From Symbiodinium natans (Eukaryota; Sar; Dinophyceae; Suessiales; Symbiodiniaceae): a DNA stretch of 64,000 bases. The translations under genes were made by a program, and so were the position numbers. Positions 47,701 to 53,248 of the stretch are shown here, piece after piece (the first letter of the stretch is position 1; each line of letters opens with the position of its first letter). The DNA lies in the NCBI GenBank assembly GCA_905221605.1, contig CAJNDS010002752.1, positions 227,243 through 291,242 on the forward strand. The letters are read 5' to 3'. The notes under the pieces were generated by a model that searched no databases, was not told where the DNA came from, and worked only from the letters and a program-made list of their open reading frames with translations.

Positions 47701-50549
47701 TCGGATCCATAGCGGCGGTCTCCTATCTGTCCTACTCTAGGAAAACTTCGCCTCTTTGAGCAATCCAAGCTGCCAATCTCAACCTCATCAGGGAAATCCT
47801 CCAAGCAAGCACGACAGACAACTGTTTCCCTACCATGCTCATGCACAAGACGCTCAACTGCTGGTGTGGTGCTGTTGTCCTGTTGCTTGTGTGAGATAAC
47901 GCTGCTGTCATTTTCAAATACAAGCCGCTCGACTGCTGGTGTGGTGCTGTTGTCCTGTTGCTTGTGTGAGATAACGCTGTTGTCTTCACTAAAAATCAAG
48001 CGTTCATCCCTATCAAGCTCACGAACAACTGGCGTATCCACATGACTGAAAAATTGAAGTTGATCCCTCGCAGAGCCGGAAACGTCACCAACTGTCCTTA
48101 GTCTGTCCTTAGCTTCGCCTTGGTCCAGGTCAACATGTTCGTGGCTCGTCTGAAGCTCGCAATCAACTACCTCATCAAGACATGAAACATCCAGCAATTC
48201 GGGGTTTTCGGGCTCAACACACACTCTCGCAGAGCTGCGATGACCTCGATTCGAAGTCGAACGATGAAAATCACGATTCGAAGACGACTTGCGAGACCGA
48301 CTTCGACGAAACTGTTCCGTTTTGGCGATCAAATCTTGCGGTTTCAGCGCTAAAGGATGGTCATTCCGAACTGACGCAAGCCAACTAACTGAAGCAAACA
48401 TGGTTGGTCTCAGCGTTACGCCGTGCTTTCGGACGGTAATTACGCCCTGCTGGTCGCACATTGCTGGCTCCCAACCTCCATTTTGACAAAGTAAGTTGAT
48501 GCTCAGTAAATTGTGCTTGATCTGATCGGAAATGACGGCTTCAAACCTAGCCCTACACATGTACACAGCGTCACCCTCATGCTCAGAACTGCTCTTCAGT
48601 GATGCTGATGTGGTGGTTTCAAAGCACACTTCCACCAAAACATGTGTCGATCCGCCAATCTCAACGGAATCTCCTGTCGCAGTCTCCGCATACGACTTCG
48701 GGCGTCCTTCAAGCCATGCAAGGACCTTCACATGATCACTCTCAAGCGTCTCTCTCGTGATGATGTGGAACGAACTACCAGAGTCAATCAACCAGTAAAC
48801 GCGATCATCTGAAGGAAAACTAACCACCTGGTTCCTGAGCATCATACCAAAGTGATATCCCTCCAGAAACGTCTTGATTGATGACTGTGCTTTTCCACTA
48901 CCCTTGGTTGTGGGCTGTGCTGCTGCTTTCGCCGAAGTAGACGATGGAGACGATGGTGCCTCTGGCTGCGTCGTAACGGCCTGGCTCGTTGCCGCTGCGG
49001 CTTTGTCCTTCGGAGGTGCCCAGCAGTCGCGTGCCCAGTGTCCAGTCTTCCCGCAGTTCCGGCAGAAATCCGTCTTCTTCGCCTCTCTGCTCTTGCTTCG
49101 AGCTTTGCCCCCTTTTCCGCTTCGCTCACCTTTCTTGTCCTTTCCTTTCGCTTTGCCGCCCTTCAGTCCCTTTTCTCCTTTCTCGCCTTTGTTGCCCTTG
49201 TTGCCCTTGGAGCCTTGGTTGCCCTTGTCTCTGTCGCCCTTCTCGCCCTTACCGCCCTTGAAAGCATTCGCATACCCGGATGCTCCTTCTCTCTGGAAGT
49301 CCATCACACGAAGCTGCTCGTCGTAAAACTGCAAACCAGTCATCAGCTCACCCATGCTCTTTGTTGAGTGATGGAGGAGCAGATATCTCTTGGTCTCAGA
49401 ATCCAAGTGCTTCATCAGGCACAGGACTCCCTCTTGTTCTCCGATGAGCAACTCCGGGAAGCGATGCTTCACCTGCGCCTCGAACTTGAGAAGCTCGGCG
49501 GTGTACCACCTGGCGACATCAAGTGGTCGCTTGAGATGCTTTGGTGGCACCAGGCCTAACGCCTGTTCGCGGAGGGCCTGTCCCTCCACTCTGGAGCGAA
49601 CTGACAATTCGTTGTTCAACGAGCGCCAGAGTTCGTATCCGGCACTTGCTCCCATTTGTTTCACCTCGATGAGATGCACCAAATCTTGCCCACGTTGGAA
49701 CTTGCTCATGGACTGACGAAGCAAAAACCAAAGTTTGGTTGACCGGGCTGCTTTCCCGGCTTCAAGCCTCACTTGCAAGACTTCCACATTGCTACTGATC
49801 GCTTCTTGCAATTCCGTAGCGTAGCGGTCGTCGAGCAAACAAAGCCAGCTTGTAAGTTCGTCTCTGTAAGCTGTCCAAACTCGGATTTCAGCATGTCTAC
49901 TCGTCATGGACGCATAGTTCAGCTGAGGCAATTGTGGGATGTAGCCCTCTGCTCTCTTGTTTCGTACACCAGAGTCTACTTCCATGTCCACAGGGGTCGA
50001 TGCATTCGCAGGTGCTGCTGAGGGGTCTCCTGCAGGTGTAGGACTCGTCGACGATGAAGTTGTAGCTGTTGCATTTTGTGCATTTGCAGCATTCGCACTT
50101 GCAAGCTGCAATGCTTGCGTAAGCATGGCACTCATCTGGTGAAGTTGAGCTGCCTGCTGTCGGATCTGCTCGTCCTGTGCTTGCAGCATTGCTCTTGTGA
50201 ACTCCATCTGTTGAGCTACTCCAGGTGCAACGGGCAACTGCGTATTCGGAACTTGAAGGGGTTCTTGTGGTCTGTCTGAGGGGGTGTTCCCATCTGGTCG
50301 AACTGAGGTCCAAACGAAGGCACAGCCCCGACTGGTGGCTGATGGCCTGGTCCAGTCGTAGCTGTCCACTGCCTTGGGCACTCCGCGTGGAACTGAAGCT
50401 GGTCGCGCTGGCAAAGACCTTCCACGTTCTCTTCTCCCACGGGCACTTGGTGACCTTGCACCAGAAAGCCCTGTGGAACTCAGGCTGCTTGCACTGCGGC
50501 CTCTCGGAGAACGGTCTCGTCCAGGCACACGTTCTTCACCATTGTCCAT
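41799..50549 (-). CDS. Copia-1 gag-pol polyprotein, 2,916 residues
   Basis: Starts at ATG 50549, 14 bp past the primer-binding site. Gag covers about residues 1-480. A CCHC knuckle (CRNCGKTGHWARDC) is near 490, after a Lys/Gly-rich stretch. The protease active site LIDSGSS is near 585. Two 25-residue tandem repeats (about 855-905) precede an odd region (about 947-1513) that overlaps a second ORF. Integrase follows, with HMQGH...CEFC near 1565, catalytic Asp in QLDQCF and SDAEG, and Glu in HAPAAERAIRTLKG. RT has YVDD near 2320. RNase H has YCDSNWG near 2500. The last 300 residues are a methyltransferase-like domain with STPCTGGSPYQ and EWPQRCAYWGW. Intact despite diverged LTRs. Confidence 0.93.
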   Translation of the reverse strand: MDNGEERVPGRDRSPRGRSASSLSSTGLSGARSPSARGRRERGRSLPARPASVPRGVPKAVDSYDWTRPSATSRGCAFVWTSVRPDGNTPSDRPQEPLQVPNTQLPVAPGVAQQMEFTRAMLQAQDEQIRQQAAQLHQMSAMLTQALQLASANAANAQNATATTSSSTSPTPAGDPSAAPANASTPVDMEVDSGVRNKRAEGYIPQLPQLNYASMTSRHAEIRVWTAYRDELTSWLCLLDDRYATELQEAISSNVEVLQVRLEAGKAARSTKLWFLLRQSMSKFQRGQDLVHLIEVKQMGASAGYELWRSLNNELSVRSRVEGQALREQALGLVPPKHLKRPLDVARWYTAELLKFEAQVKHRFPELLIGEQEGVLCLMKHLDSETKRYLLLHHSTKSMGELMTGLQFYDEQLRVMDFQREGASGYANAFKGGKGEKGDRDKGNQGSKGNKGNKGEKGEKGLKGGKAKGKDKKGERSGKGGKARSKSREAKKTDFCRNCGKTGHWARDCWAPPKDKAAAATSQAVTTQPEAPSSPSSTSAKAAAQPTTKGSGKAQSSIKTFLEGYHFGMMLRNQVVSFPSDDRVYWLIDSGSSFHIITRETLESDHVKVLAWLEGRPKSYAETATGDSVEIGGSTHVLVEVCFETTTSASLKSSSEHEGDAVYMCRARFEAVISDQIKHNLLSINLLCQNGGWEPAMCDQQGVITVRKHGVTLRPTMFASVSWLASVRNDHPLALKPQDLIAKTEQFRRSRSRKSSSNRDFHRSTSNRGHRSSARVCVEPENPELLDVSCLDEVVDCELQTSHEHVDLDQGEAKDRLRTVGDVSGSARDQLQFFSHVDTPVVRELDRDERLIFSEDNSVISHKQQDNSTTPAVERLVFENDSSVISHKQQDNSTTPAVERLVHEHGRETVVCRACLEDFPDEVEIGSLDCSKRRSFPRVGQIGDRRYGSECHDATEHSRVGRHAPGGETQETDIVGGQRRATRHRASTESPRGAPGNVCRGGVHWRGRDGSGPGRGFGKAGPFDLISFDRVHHGRDGSGGGTVVPHWGEGIPNGSFDVRGSSQGTRYGADEADAEDQIQGKGQSHETGAEFAAGSCGPIDHGSRSSGAIRPHAGIVSANTERKTALGVDRLDDVDCSSIWRSVDGTSSRSQRPTGCAGDAVLPPVPEVCHRSPFDERTTRSQHAGLHAGHLQGGPPRDAEPGGLGHMGGSSCRTRAAGTWSDRRQGSLSGCAGTERVSSAEPEGNNRGSTGEPRARTIDNGGGDRRVRRGLGRMEANHRGSSSNDPTTSEGSPYLHDAAAGGTGQPDSSVHGTPPGPRAQACEEHSPSDTSMAGITFQPGLSWSVSAAASEHTRPHRRRAASPRTFEGELPADAGEGSCPTAGQLDTPESHQRPLQHGDEDGRNDGNRRSGDIDTGRKAIQHNEPSRSARGGGPHGPTIRGPAPSKVAGHTGCEVGRAKAGAPDTSASSSSAARTHARNPNSVAWRAVGCIHGTCQAPPRSPRARSFSLPVSLKGSTEKLNPILAALSQDERKEPDTQQPQQQFELVTEEGIIGDNVRSKQAELQHHMQGHVPYMSDCEFCQRTRGTTPARKRSDLNPREFQLDQCFFRKLAFIVLVHTMSFAIAVCFRPEGESAATTAEHLYPWVRHFGVKQPHFMSDAEGLTKNIAARLADLCEGTEDSFAPERHAPAAERAIRTLKGIVATHELELREHGVVLDAECADVFDLLFQYAAHTHNRFSVSVGSTMTPMQKIRGDRVRPQVTYPFGAVAYAKITRARRPDADAKYARGIYLGPVLGSTGHAMEIRLDSGETKRVIAPGLKLLYPLRFDANLLPGAKALDGFVPPPEAPKTKELFLPYVPGGGPPIDWVRQHGVTPKCPGCQEGVSSSRHSQKCAKRYQKWLRDSIDDALEALDEGPKVDRRPEELIGEDPYDDDEQMKPNKRTRFGGEEVRAFDPEQAGVGDLEIPEISAPDADWNVSEYQPSEAEDEDMGDALEHPQTFHEGVPVRYLEELFENAHYTPQPLSCCDHYDVEAACHLLVGRSSVEKFPYVCLNTTTQRQHHKQQQSVEREAVELLNLQDHPCVCSSVKEKKEDESAGTYMRIQDRTLWVNRPRASYDDLEGFQLDPEETWQGIKKEVNALDSLKVGYARSKSEIDEYRKANPNCRTVKSRWVLTQKAPGLVRARIVAKDFAHGRPSALDLGLSSNTASVEALKIVLARAAKGKMRAYGLDISTAFLFAQVVEPTIIELPSTFALESGETAYLILEKALYGLRSASLSWQRHLNRIVSALGLQASPLEPTLFSGWVNLESGWEYIIMLAYVDDLLIVSSTEKGFEYVHEALSSVLKVKVTGRLIEDGQMEFLGRLIRWDGRQIMLGVKPEYVKSVFTSFGWDISTVKASLTTPDIRSMYDAESVEEPSKELSSEAASRFRSCLGKIGWLCQTRSDITYFHSMLSRGQSMPRQVHEDALRKFLRWLAAFPLLDQIFPLGDGKTNEGENASLVAYCDSNWGSEMSVARKSTSGGVIYIAVDGLWYCIKGYSRLQSVVALSSAEAELFAIAEAAKEVAGLAQLTAHIWGTLQKPHRVYTDSASARQIASMEGLLRRMRHIDLRLCFIQDRVHSGELAVEGVAGTENVSDLLTKNLNRLQTAKHTATLGLEDVTNIDFREVPAVRSCLLLSGVLDSVLGPDNLEYEAFCRLCELETEYSTLLIEFCTSSRSNLYLQGSVHQVFVLPITQGVDGTSNDTVERVMSAMNVAREWGMKVVFWSSTPCTGGSPYQRRHEDRPGYQDHLQALFTVHRKLWRSFLVMVNHPQVGVWVIEWPQRCAYWGWASTRSFAKQRTHYTGEVHGCVSGLVGRDGLPIRKIWKLMSNDEQFVRTMSETFACTCKGDHSRNFDLKATQHYPPAFADVALESLRLR
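42000..42400 (-). other. Methyltransferase-like C-terminal domain of copia-1 polyprotein
   Basis: After RNase H the frame holds LLIEFCTSS, WSSTPCTGGSPYQ, a KLWRSF helix, VWVIEWPQRCAYW, and FACTCKGDHSRN near the C terminus. Copia-2 has the same order: LVIEVFCSTDSALCRAC, IASPCTAGCSYR, QEWPKNCGLWK, FATNREEW and KSCDKSHQHVSLAS. The first and second blocks resemble motifs I (FCxGxGG) and IV (PCQ) of C5-cytosine methyltransferases, but ENV is replaced by EWP. DNA methyltransferases captured by dinoflagellate retrotransposons are known; whether this domain is one of them I cannot say. Confidence 0.5.
46010..47710 (-). CDS. Nested ORF in copia-1, 566 residues, +1 to gag-pol
   Basis: ATG at 47710 in a strong context (GCCGCTATGG). 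It lies wholly inside the gag-pol frame, between protease and integrase, shifted +1. Its translation looks like real protein, while the gag-pol frame over the same bases is Arg/Gly/Ser-rich and featureless. Residues 1-60 are a likely coiled helix. A finger-like motif has Cys216, Cys219, His227 and His233 (CLLCQKYVTEAHLMSEPH). The C terminus is Arg/Ser-rich (RRRRDRQERDRSRS), as in nuclear RNA-binding proteins. Either it is a captured host segment carried in frame, or an accessory protein encoded in overlap. No named family is recognised. Confidence 0.55.
   Translation of the reverse strand: MDPSATMQRSIQELEGMRQGARRRRLILLEANAAQHGIELPQNLREELQATYAEAESTGGDEMDLDPEGDSARLDPSTSSPSIEYIMEETEAAEAPSSHTGVREFQTDPSMSEAPAKEPAMVLMKPTPKIKSKEKGKAMRPVRNLLPDHVDQSTMGVDPREPSGPTPGSSAPTRRGKRRWASTGWMTWIARRFGGAWTAQAPGASDPPDAPVTLYCLLCQKYVTEAHLMSEPHEANMQGFTQVISKEGLRVTQNPVDWATWEEALAEPEQLELGVTEGKARSVVALGPSEFPQPNPKETTAAAPASPGPGPSTMVVEIDESDEDWGEWRPTTEVPAPTTPPHPKDPPISMMQPPGEPVSPTAVYTEHRRGPEPRHAKSTLRVTPPWRESLSNLGYHGPYLQLHLSTPGHTAEGLQALGPLRESFLRMQVKDHAQLPVSLIPPKATSDLSSTVMRMAETMETGEAGTLIPAGRPFNTMSLRAQLEAGVLTGQQYEDRRRARSQDIQAARSVAPRLALPIPPPPPVPRPERTPETPIPWRGAPSAAFMELVRRRRDRQERDRSRSPSP
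47846..47995 (-). repeat. Two 75-bp (25-codon) tandem repeats in copia-1 pol
   Basis: The unit encodes NSVISHKQQDNSTTPAVERL-type sequence twice. It lies just upstream of the nested ORF start, at the boundary between the protease part and the inserted region. Confidence 0.85.
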
Positions 50550-50562
50550 GCTGGAGCACGAA

Positions 50563-50574
50563 GCTCCGCTACCA
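50563..50574 (-). promoter_or_regulatory. Copia-1 primer-binding site
   Basis: TGGTAGCGGAGC follows the 5' LTR directly. It resembles the TGGTATCAGAGC site of plant copia elements, which pairs with the 3' end of initiator Met tRNA. The same 12 bases are used by copia-2 at 52132-52143. Confidence 0.75.
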
Positions 50575-51009
50575 CGTTGAAACTCGTGGCACAGCTACGG
50601 GGGCCTAAGAGACCTCAGGTCAAGACTACACTTAACCCTCACAGCACGCTCCGCTCCGCTCGTCTTGAGCCAATGCGAGCACGGCTCTCCAGCTTCAAAC
50701 ACTGTCTGCCAGACATGGAAAAACAAAGGTACTTCACGTGAAAACACTCAGCCATGGAACTTCCACTCCTCAACACTGTAGGTAGGTTCCTAGCACCTCT
50801 TAGGTGCTCTGCTGAGCTCTGTGCAGACCTAAACTGGCTTGAGTCACTTCTGGTCACCAAATACCAGGTCATAAACAGGAAACGAGTTCCGACAAACGAG
50901 TTTCGAGAAAACGAACGTTCTTCCGACTCAAAACAAGGCCTGACATGTCCTCGTGCCCATGCTTCACACTCATAGCAGACAACTCAAGTGTCAACTACAC
51001 ATATCAACT
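50575..51009 (-). repeat. Copia-1 5' LTR, 435 bp
   Basis: On the minus strand it runs AGTTGATATG...GTTTCAACG and is bounded outside by the GGCTC duplication (51010-51014). TTGGCTCAAG is at 50673-50664, preceded by CCGTGCTCGCA. Confidence 0.9.
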
Positions 51010-51481
51010 GGCTCAGCTTGGCGTCAGATACATGGCAGTGCTTTGCACCGGTGCTTTATGAGCACTCGAACCATAATGGGCAAGTCCAATAGGACGCAAG
51101 TTTGACTCAACCAGTCAAGAGATTGGTGCACTGGCACAGACAAAACTGCTTCAGCGCCATGGAAGTTTCACTCGTGTCTTGCAGGTGGCACGTCTGTCCA
51201 GAGGCGAGTGATTGCCTGTGGACAGGTGCGTATGAGTGCAAGGTGCCACTTCTGATTCTCGCAGTGAGGCGCATGCTGACCTGGCAGTCTGTACTTTATG
51301 AGTGGAGCCAACTCACAGGGTCCGCTGCATGACTCCGATGCAACACCTCGAAGTTTCCGGGTGAATCGTGTGCTCCTGCACCTGGATGCCTTTCACTGGC
51401 TTCGTGCTACTGCGTAATCCGCGCAGAGACATGAACAGCGCCGCGAAAGTGTCAATGCTGTGCTACCCTGCTCAGCCTGAC

Positions 51482-51644
51482 CGTAGCAGTGGCAGTAGTA
51501 GCAGTAGTAGTAGTCGTCGTAGTCGTGGTCGTAGTCGGATTAGTCGCAGTCGCAGTCGCAGTCGCAGTCGCAGTCGTGTCGGTGGTCGTAGTCGTAGTCA
51601 TCGTAGTAGTAGTAGAAGTAGCAGTAGCAGTAGTAGTAGTAGGT
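51482..51644 (+). repeat. Mixed AGT/GTC/GCA triplet array
   Basis: Triplets of the same AGT family as at 31635 and 62509, with a clean (AGTCGC)n core near 51545-51575. Confidence 0.95.
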
Positions 51645-51727
51645 GACACGCTTTAATTGATCATGGTGTTTTTCTGCTGTTTTTTCACCTTTTCTATCGT
51701 TTTCTATTGTTTTTCATCCGTTTGACG

Positions 51728-51732
51728 GGTTG
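51728..51732. repeat. Copia-2 target-site duplication (GGTTG)
   Basis: GGTTG lies directly before the 5' LTR (51733) and directly after the 3' LTR (61188-61192). Confidence 0.9.
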
Positions 51733-52131
51733 TGTGAAAGTTCCTGTCTAAGGACATGTTAACTTTGTTGTCCTGCATGCTGGCTCAGAGTTGTGTGTGT
51801 GTAGTTGTAGGAACTCCGTAGTTGTGCCTTGGAGGCTCGACGGGAGTGCTGCTTTAAGTGGGAAAGCCTTTTGAATTGCTTGAGTTGTAGGGATGTGTGT
51901 CTGGAAGCTGTAGAAGTGACTGTGCACGTTTTTGCTTGCTTTAGGTGTAGTTGGGTAGGTCCCGAGAACTCCCACTGACGTTTGAGTTTGTTTTGTGGCT
52001 GTGGAGAACACGTGGCAGAGCAGAGTTTTCACCTGTGTGTAAAGAGTTTCACTGACGAAGCCTCCGGCTTATGACTTTGGCTCAAGTCGTGAGAAAAAGA
52101 GGGTTCAGCGCGCTGCTGCTGTGTTTTCACA
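51733..52131 (+). repeat. Copia-2 5' LTR, 399 bp
   Basis: TGTGAAAG...TTTTCACA, with perfect inverted termini. By eye it is identical to the 3' LTR at 60789-61187. It contains ACTTTGGCTCAAG at 52074-52086, close to the 3' half of the dinoflagellate spliced leader. Confidence 0.95.
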
Positions 52132-52143
52132 TGGTAGCGGAGC
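52132..52143 (+). promoter_or_regulatory. Copia-2 primer-binding site
   Basis: TGGTAGCGGAGC, immediately after the LTR and identical to that of copia-1. Confidence 0.75.
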
Positions 52144-52174
52144 GTGTGTAGCACGCGCGTAGAAACTAGAAGCC

Positions 52175-53248
52175 ATGGCTGACCCCGGGCTGTCGACCCC
52201 TGTGCCTGAAGACGAAGACGACGAAGCTTTGTTTGGCCCCGGTGGTGCCCAGGACGGGCAACAACCGCCAACACAATCCCCTGGAGCTTCTGCTTCAGCG
52301 GGAGGACCCGCCACGGTCGTCGGACTTGACCCTCAACTCCAGCAGATGATGGTCCAGATGATGCAGAGTCAGCAAATGATGATGCAGAATCAGCAACAGA
52401 CACTTCAAGTTCTGGTGGCAAAGATGGAGGCCGACGAGAGAAGGAGACGTGAGCAGGAAGCATTGTCGGCAGCTGTGAGCAACCCATTTGGGGGTGCTTC
52501 AAGTGCAGCAGCTGCTGGAAGTCCTACGGCAAAGGCTTCTTCTCCTCCACCGGCGCCATCACAGAACCTGCATGTTGGAAGTAACCGTGCAGAGAAGTAT
52601 CTGCCAGCATTGCCGCTCATCGATAATGTTTCGATGGGAAAAGGGCGTGTGAGAGAGCTGGAGGAGTACCATCGGTGGTGCGAGGTGCTTGCTTCCTGGC
52701 TGGCGTTGATAGACGACAACTATGTCAATGAGTTGCGCCAGGCAATGACGCATGACCGTGAGATCAAGCAGTCTGACATGGCAGTTCCGGTAGCATCGCG
52801 TTCGGCAAGGTTGTTTTACTACCTGCAACAAAGTCTGCAGAAGTTCGAACGTGGGATGGAACTGGTGAGAAGCACGTCGATGCGTCAAGGACAAGCTGCT
52901 TGTGGTTATGAGGTGATGCGTCAAATGCACCAGACCTTCAGCATTGTCTCTCGCATGGAGGCCATTGCTGTGAGAGATGAAGCCCTTCGCCTAACTTCGA
53001 AGGCGAGTTCGTACAAGCGACCGCTTGACTGCGTCCGCTTCCTTGAGGACGAGCTTGGGAAGGTAGACCAGAAGCTGCATCGGTTCCCTGAACTGAGGCT
53101 TGGAGCATCTGATCGTTCAACCCTTCTTCTTCAATCTGTCAGCCCAGAGTGTAGGCATTACGTTGTCCTGCATGGGAAATCTGGGAGCTGGGAGGAACTG
53201 GTTGAAAGCATCCATCCGGTTCTACGAGGAGCAAACCCGATTGTGTGA
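52175..53248 (+). CDS. Copia-2 Gag (capsid part)
   Basis: ATG in GCCATGG context, 357 codons. It has an acidic Gln/Met-rich start, then a capsid-like region sharing blocks with copia-1 Gag: AEKYLPALPLID, a single RPLDC..RFLEDEL block and KLHRFPEL. After GSWEELVESI the frame runs off. The homologous continuation RFYEEQTRLCD lies in another frame. The sequence AGCATCCATCCGG contains a 4-nt CATC duplication at this point, so the break is probably a mutation. In the next frame the CCHC knuckle CWNCGKSGHMSWQC follows. Confidence 0.9.
   Translation: MADPGLSTPVPEDEDDEALFGPGGAQDGQQPPTQSPGASASAGGPATVVGLDPQLQQMMVQMMQSQQMMMQNQQQTLQVLVAKMEADERRRREQEALSAAVSNPFGGASSAAAAGSPTAKASSPPPAPSQNLHVGSNRAEKYLPALPLIDNVSMGKGRVRELEEYHRWCEVLASWLALIDDNYVNELRQAMTHDREIKQSDMAVPVASRSARLFYYLQQSLQKFERGMELVRSTSMRQGQAACGYEVMRQMHQTFSIVSRMEAIAVRDEALRLTSKASSYKRPLDCVRFLEDELGKVDQKLHRFPELRLGASDRSTLLLQSVSPECRHYVVLHGKSGSWEELVESIHPVLRGANPIV

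Larger units (their letters stand above)
35780..51009 (-). mobile_element. Copia-1: Ty1/copia LTR retrotransposon with nested LINE
   Basis: Reading on the minus strand: 5' LTR 51009-50575, primer-binding site 50574-50563, one gag-pol frame 50549-41799, a GAGGGGG polypurine stretch at 41595-41589, and a 3' LTR 41588-35780 split by a LINE at 41572-36314. Element order gag, protease, integrase, RT, RNase H is that of Ty1/copia. The LTRs differ by indels (435 bp versus 537 bp without the LINE), so the insertion is old, yet the 2,916-codon frame is open throughout. It carries an extra region between protease and integrase and an extra domain after RNase H, both shared in position with copia-2. Confidence 0.92.
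51015..51732. other. Spacer between the two copia elements; no gene seen
   Basis: Unique sequence with a GTC/GCA/GTA triplet array at 51482-51644, followed by AT-rich sequence up to the target site of copia-2. Short open frames here have no recognisable content. Confidence 0.7.

Noticed and set aside
51748-52032. Antisense 94-codon ORF in copia-2 LTRs (and 60804-61088)
   Set aside because: Antisense to the LTR, no homology, and duplicated only because the LTR is.
53200-53220. Programmed +1 frameshift between Gag and Pol in copia-2
   Set aside because: Copia-1 has gag and pol in one frame, and a local CATC duplication explains the shift. It is still possible but less likely.
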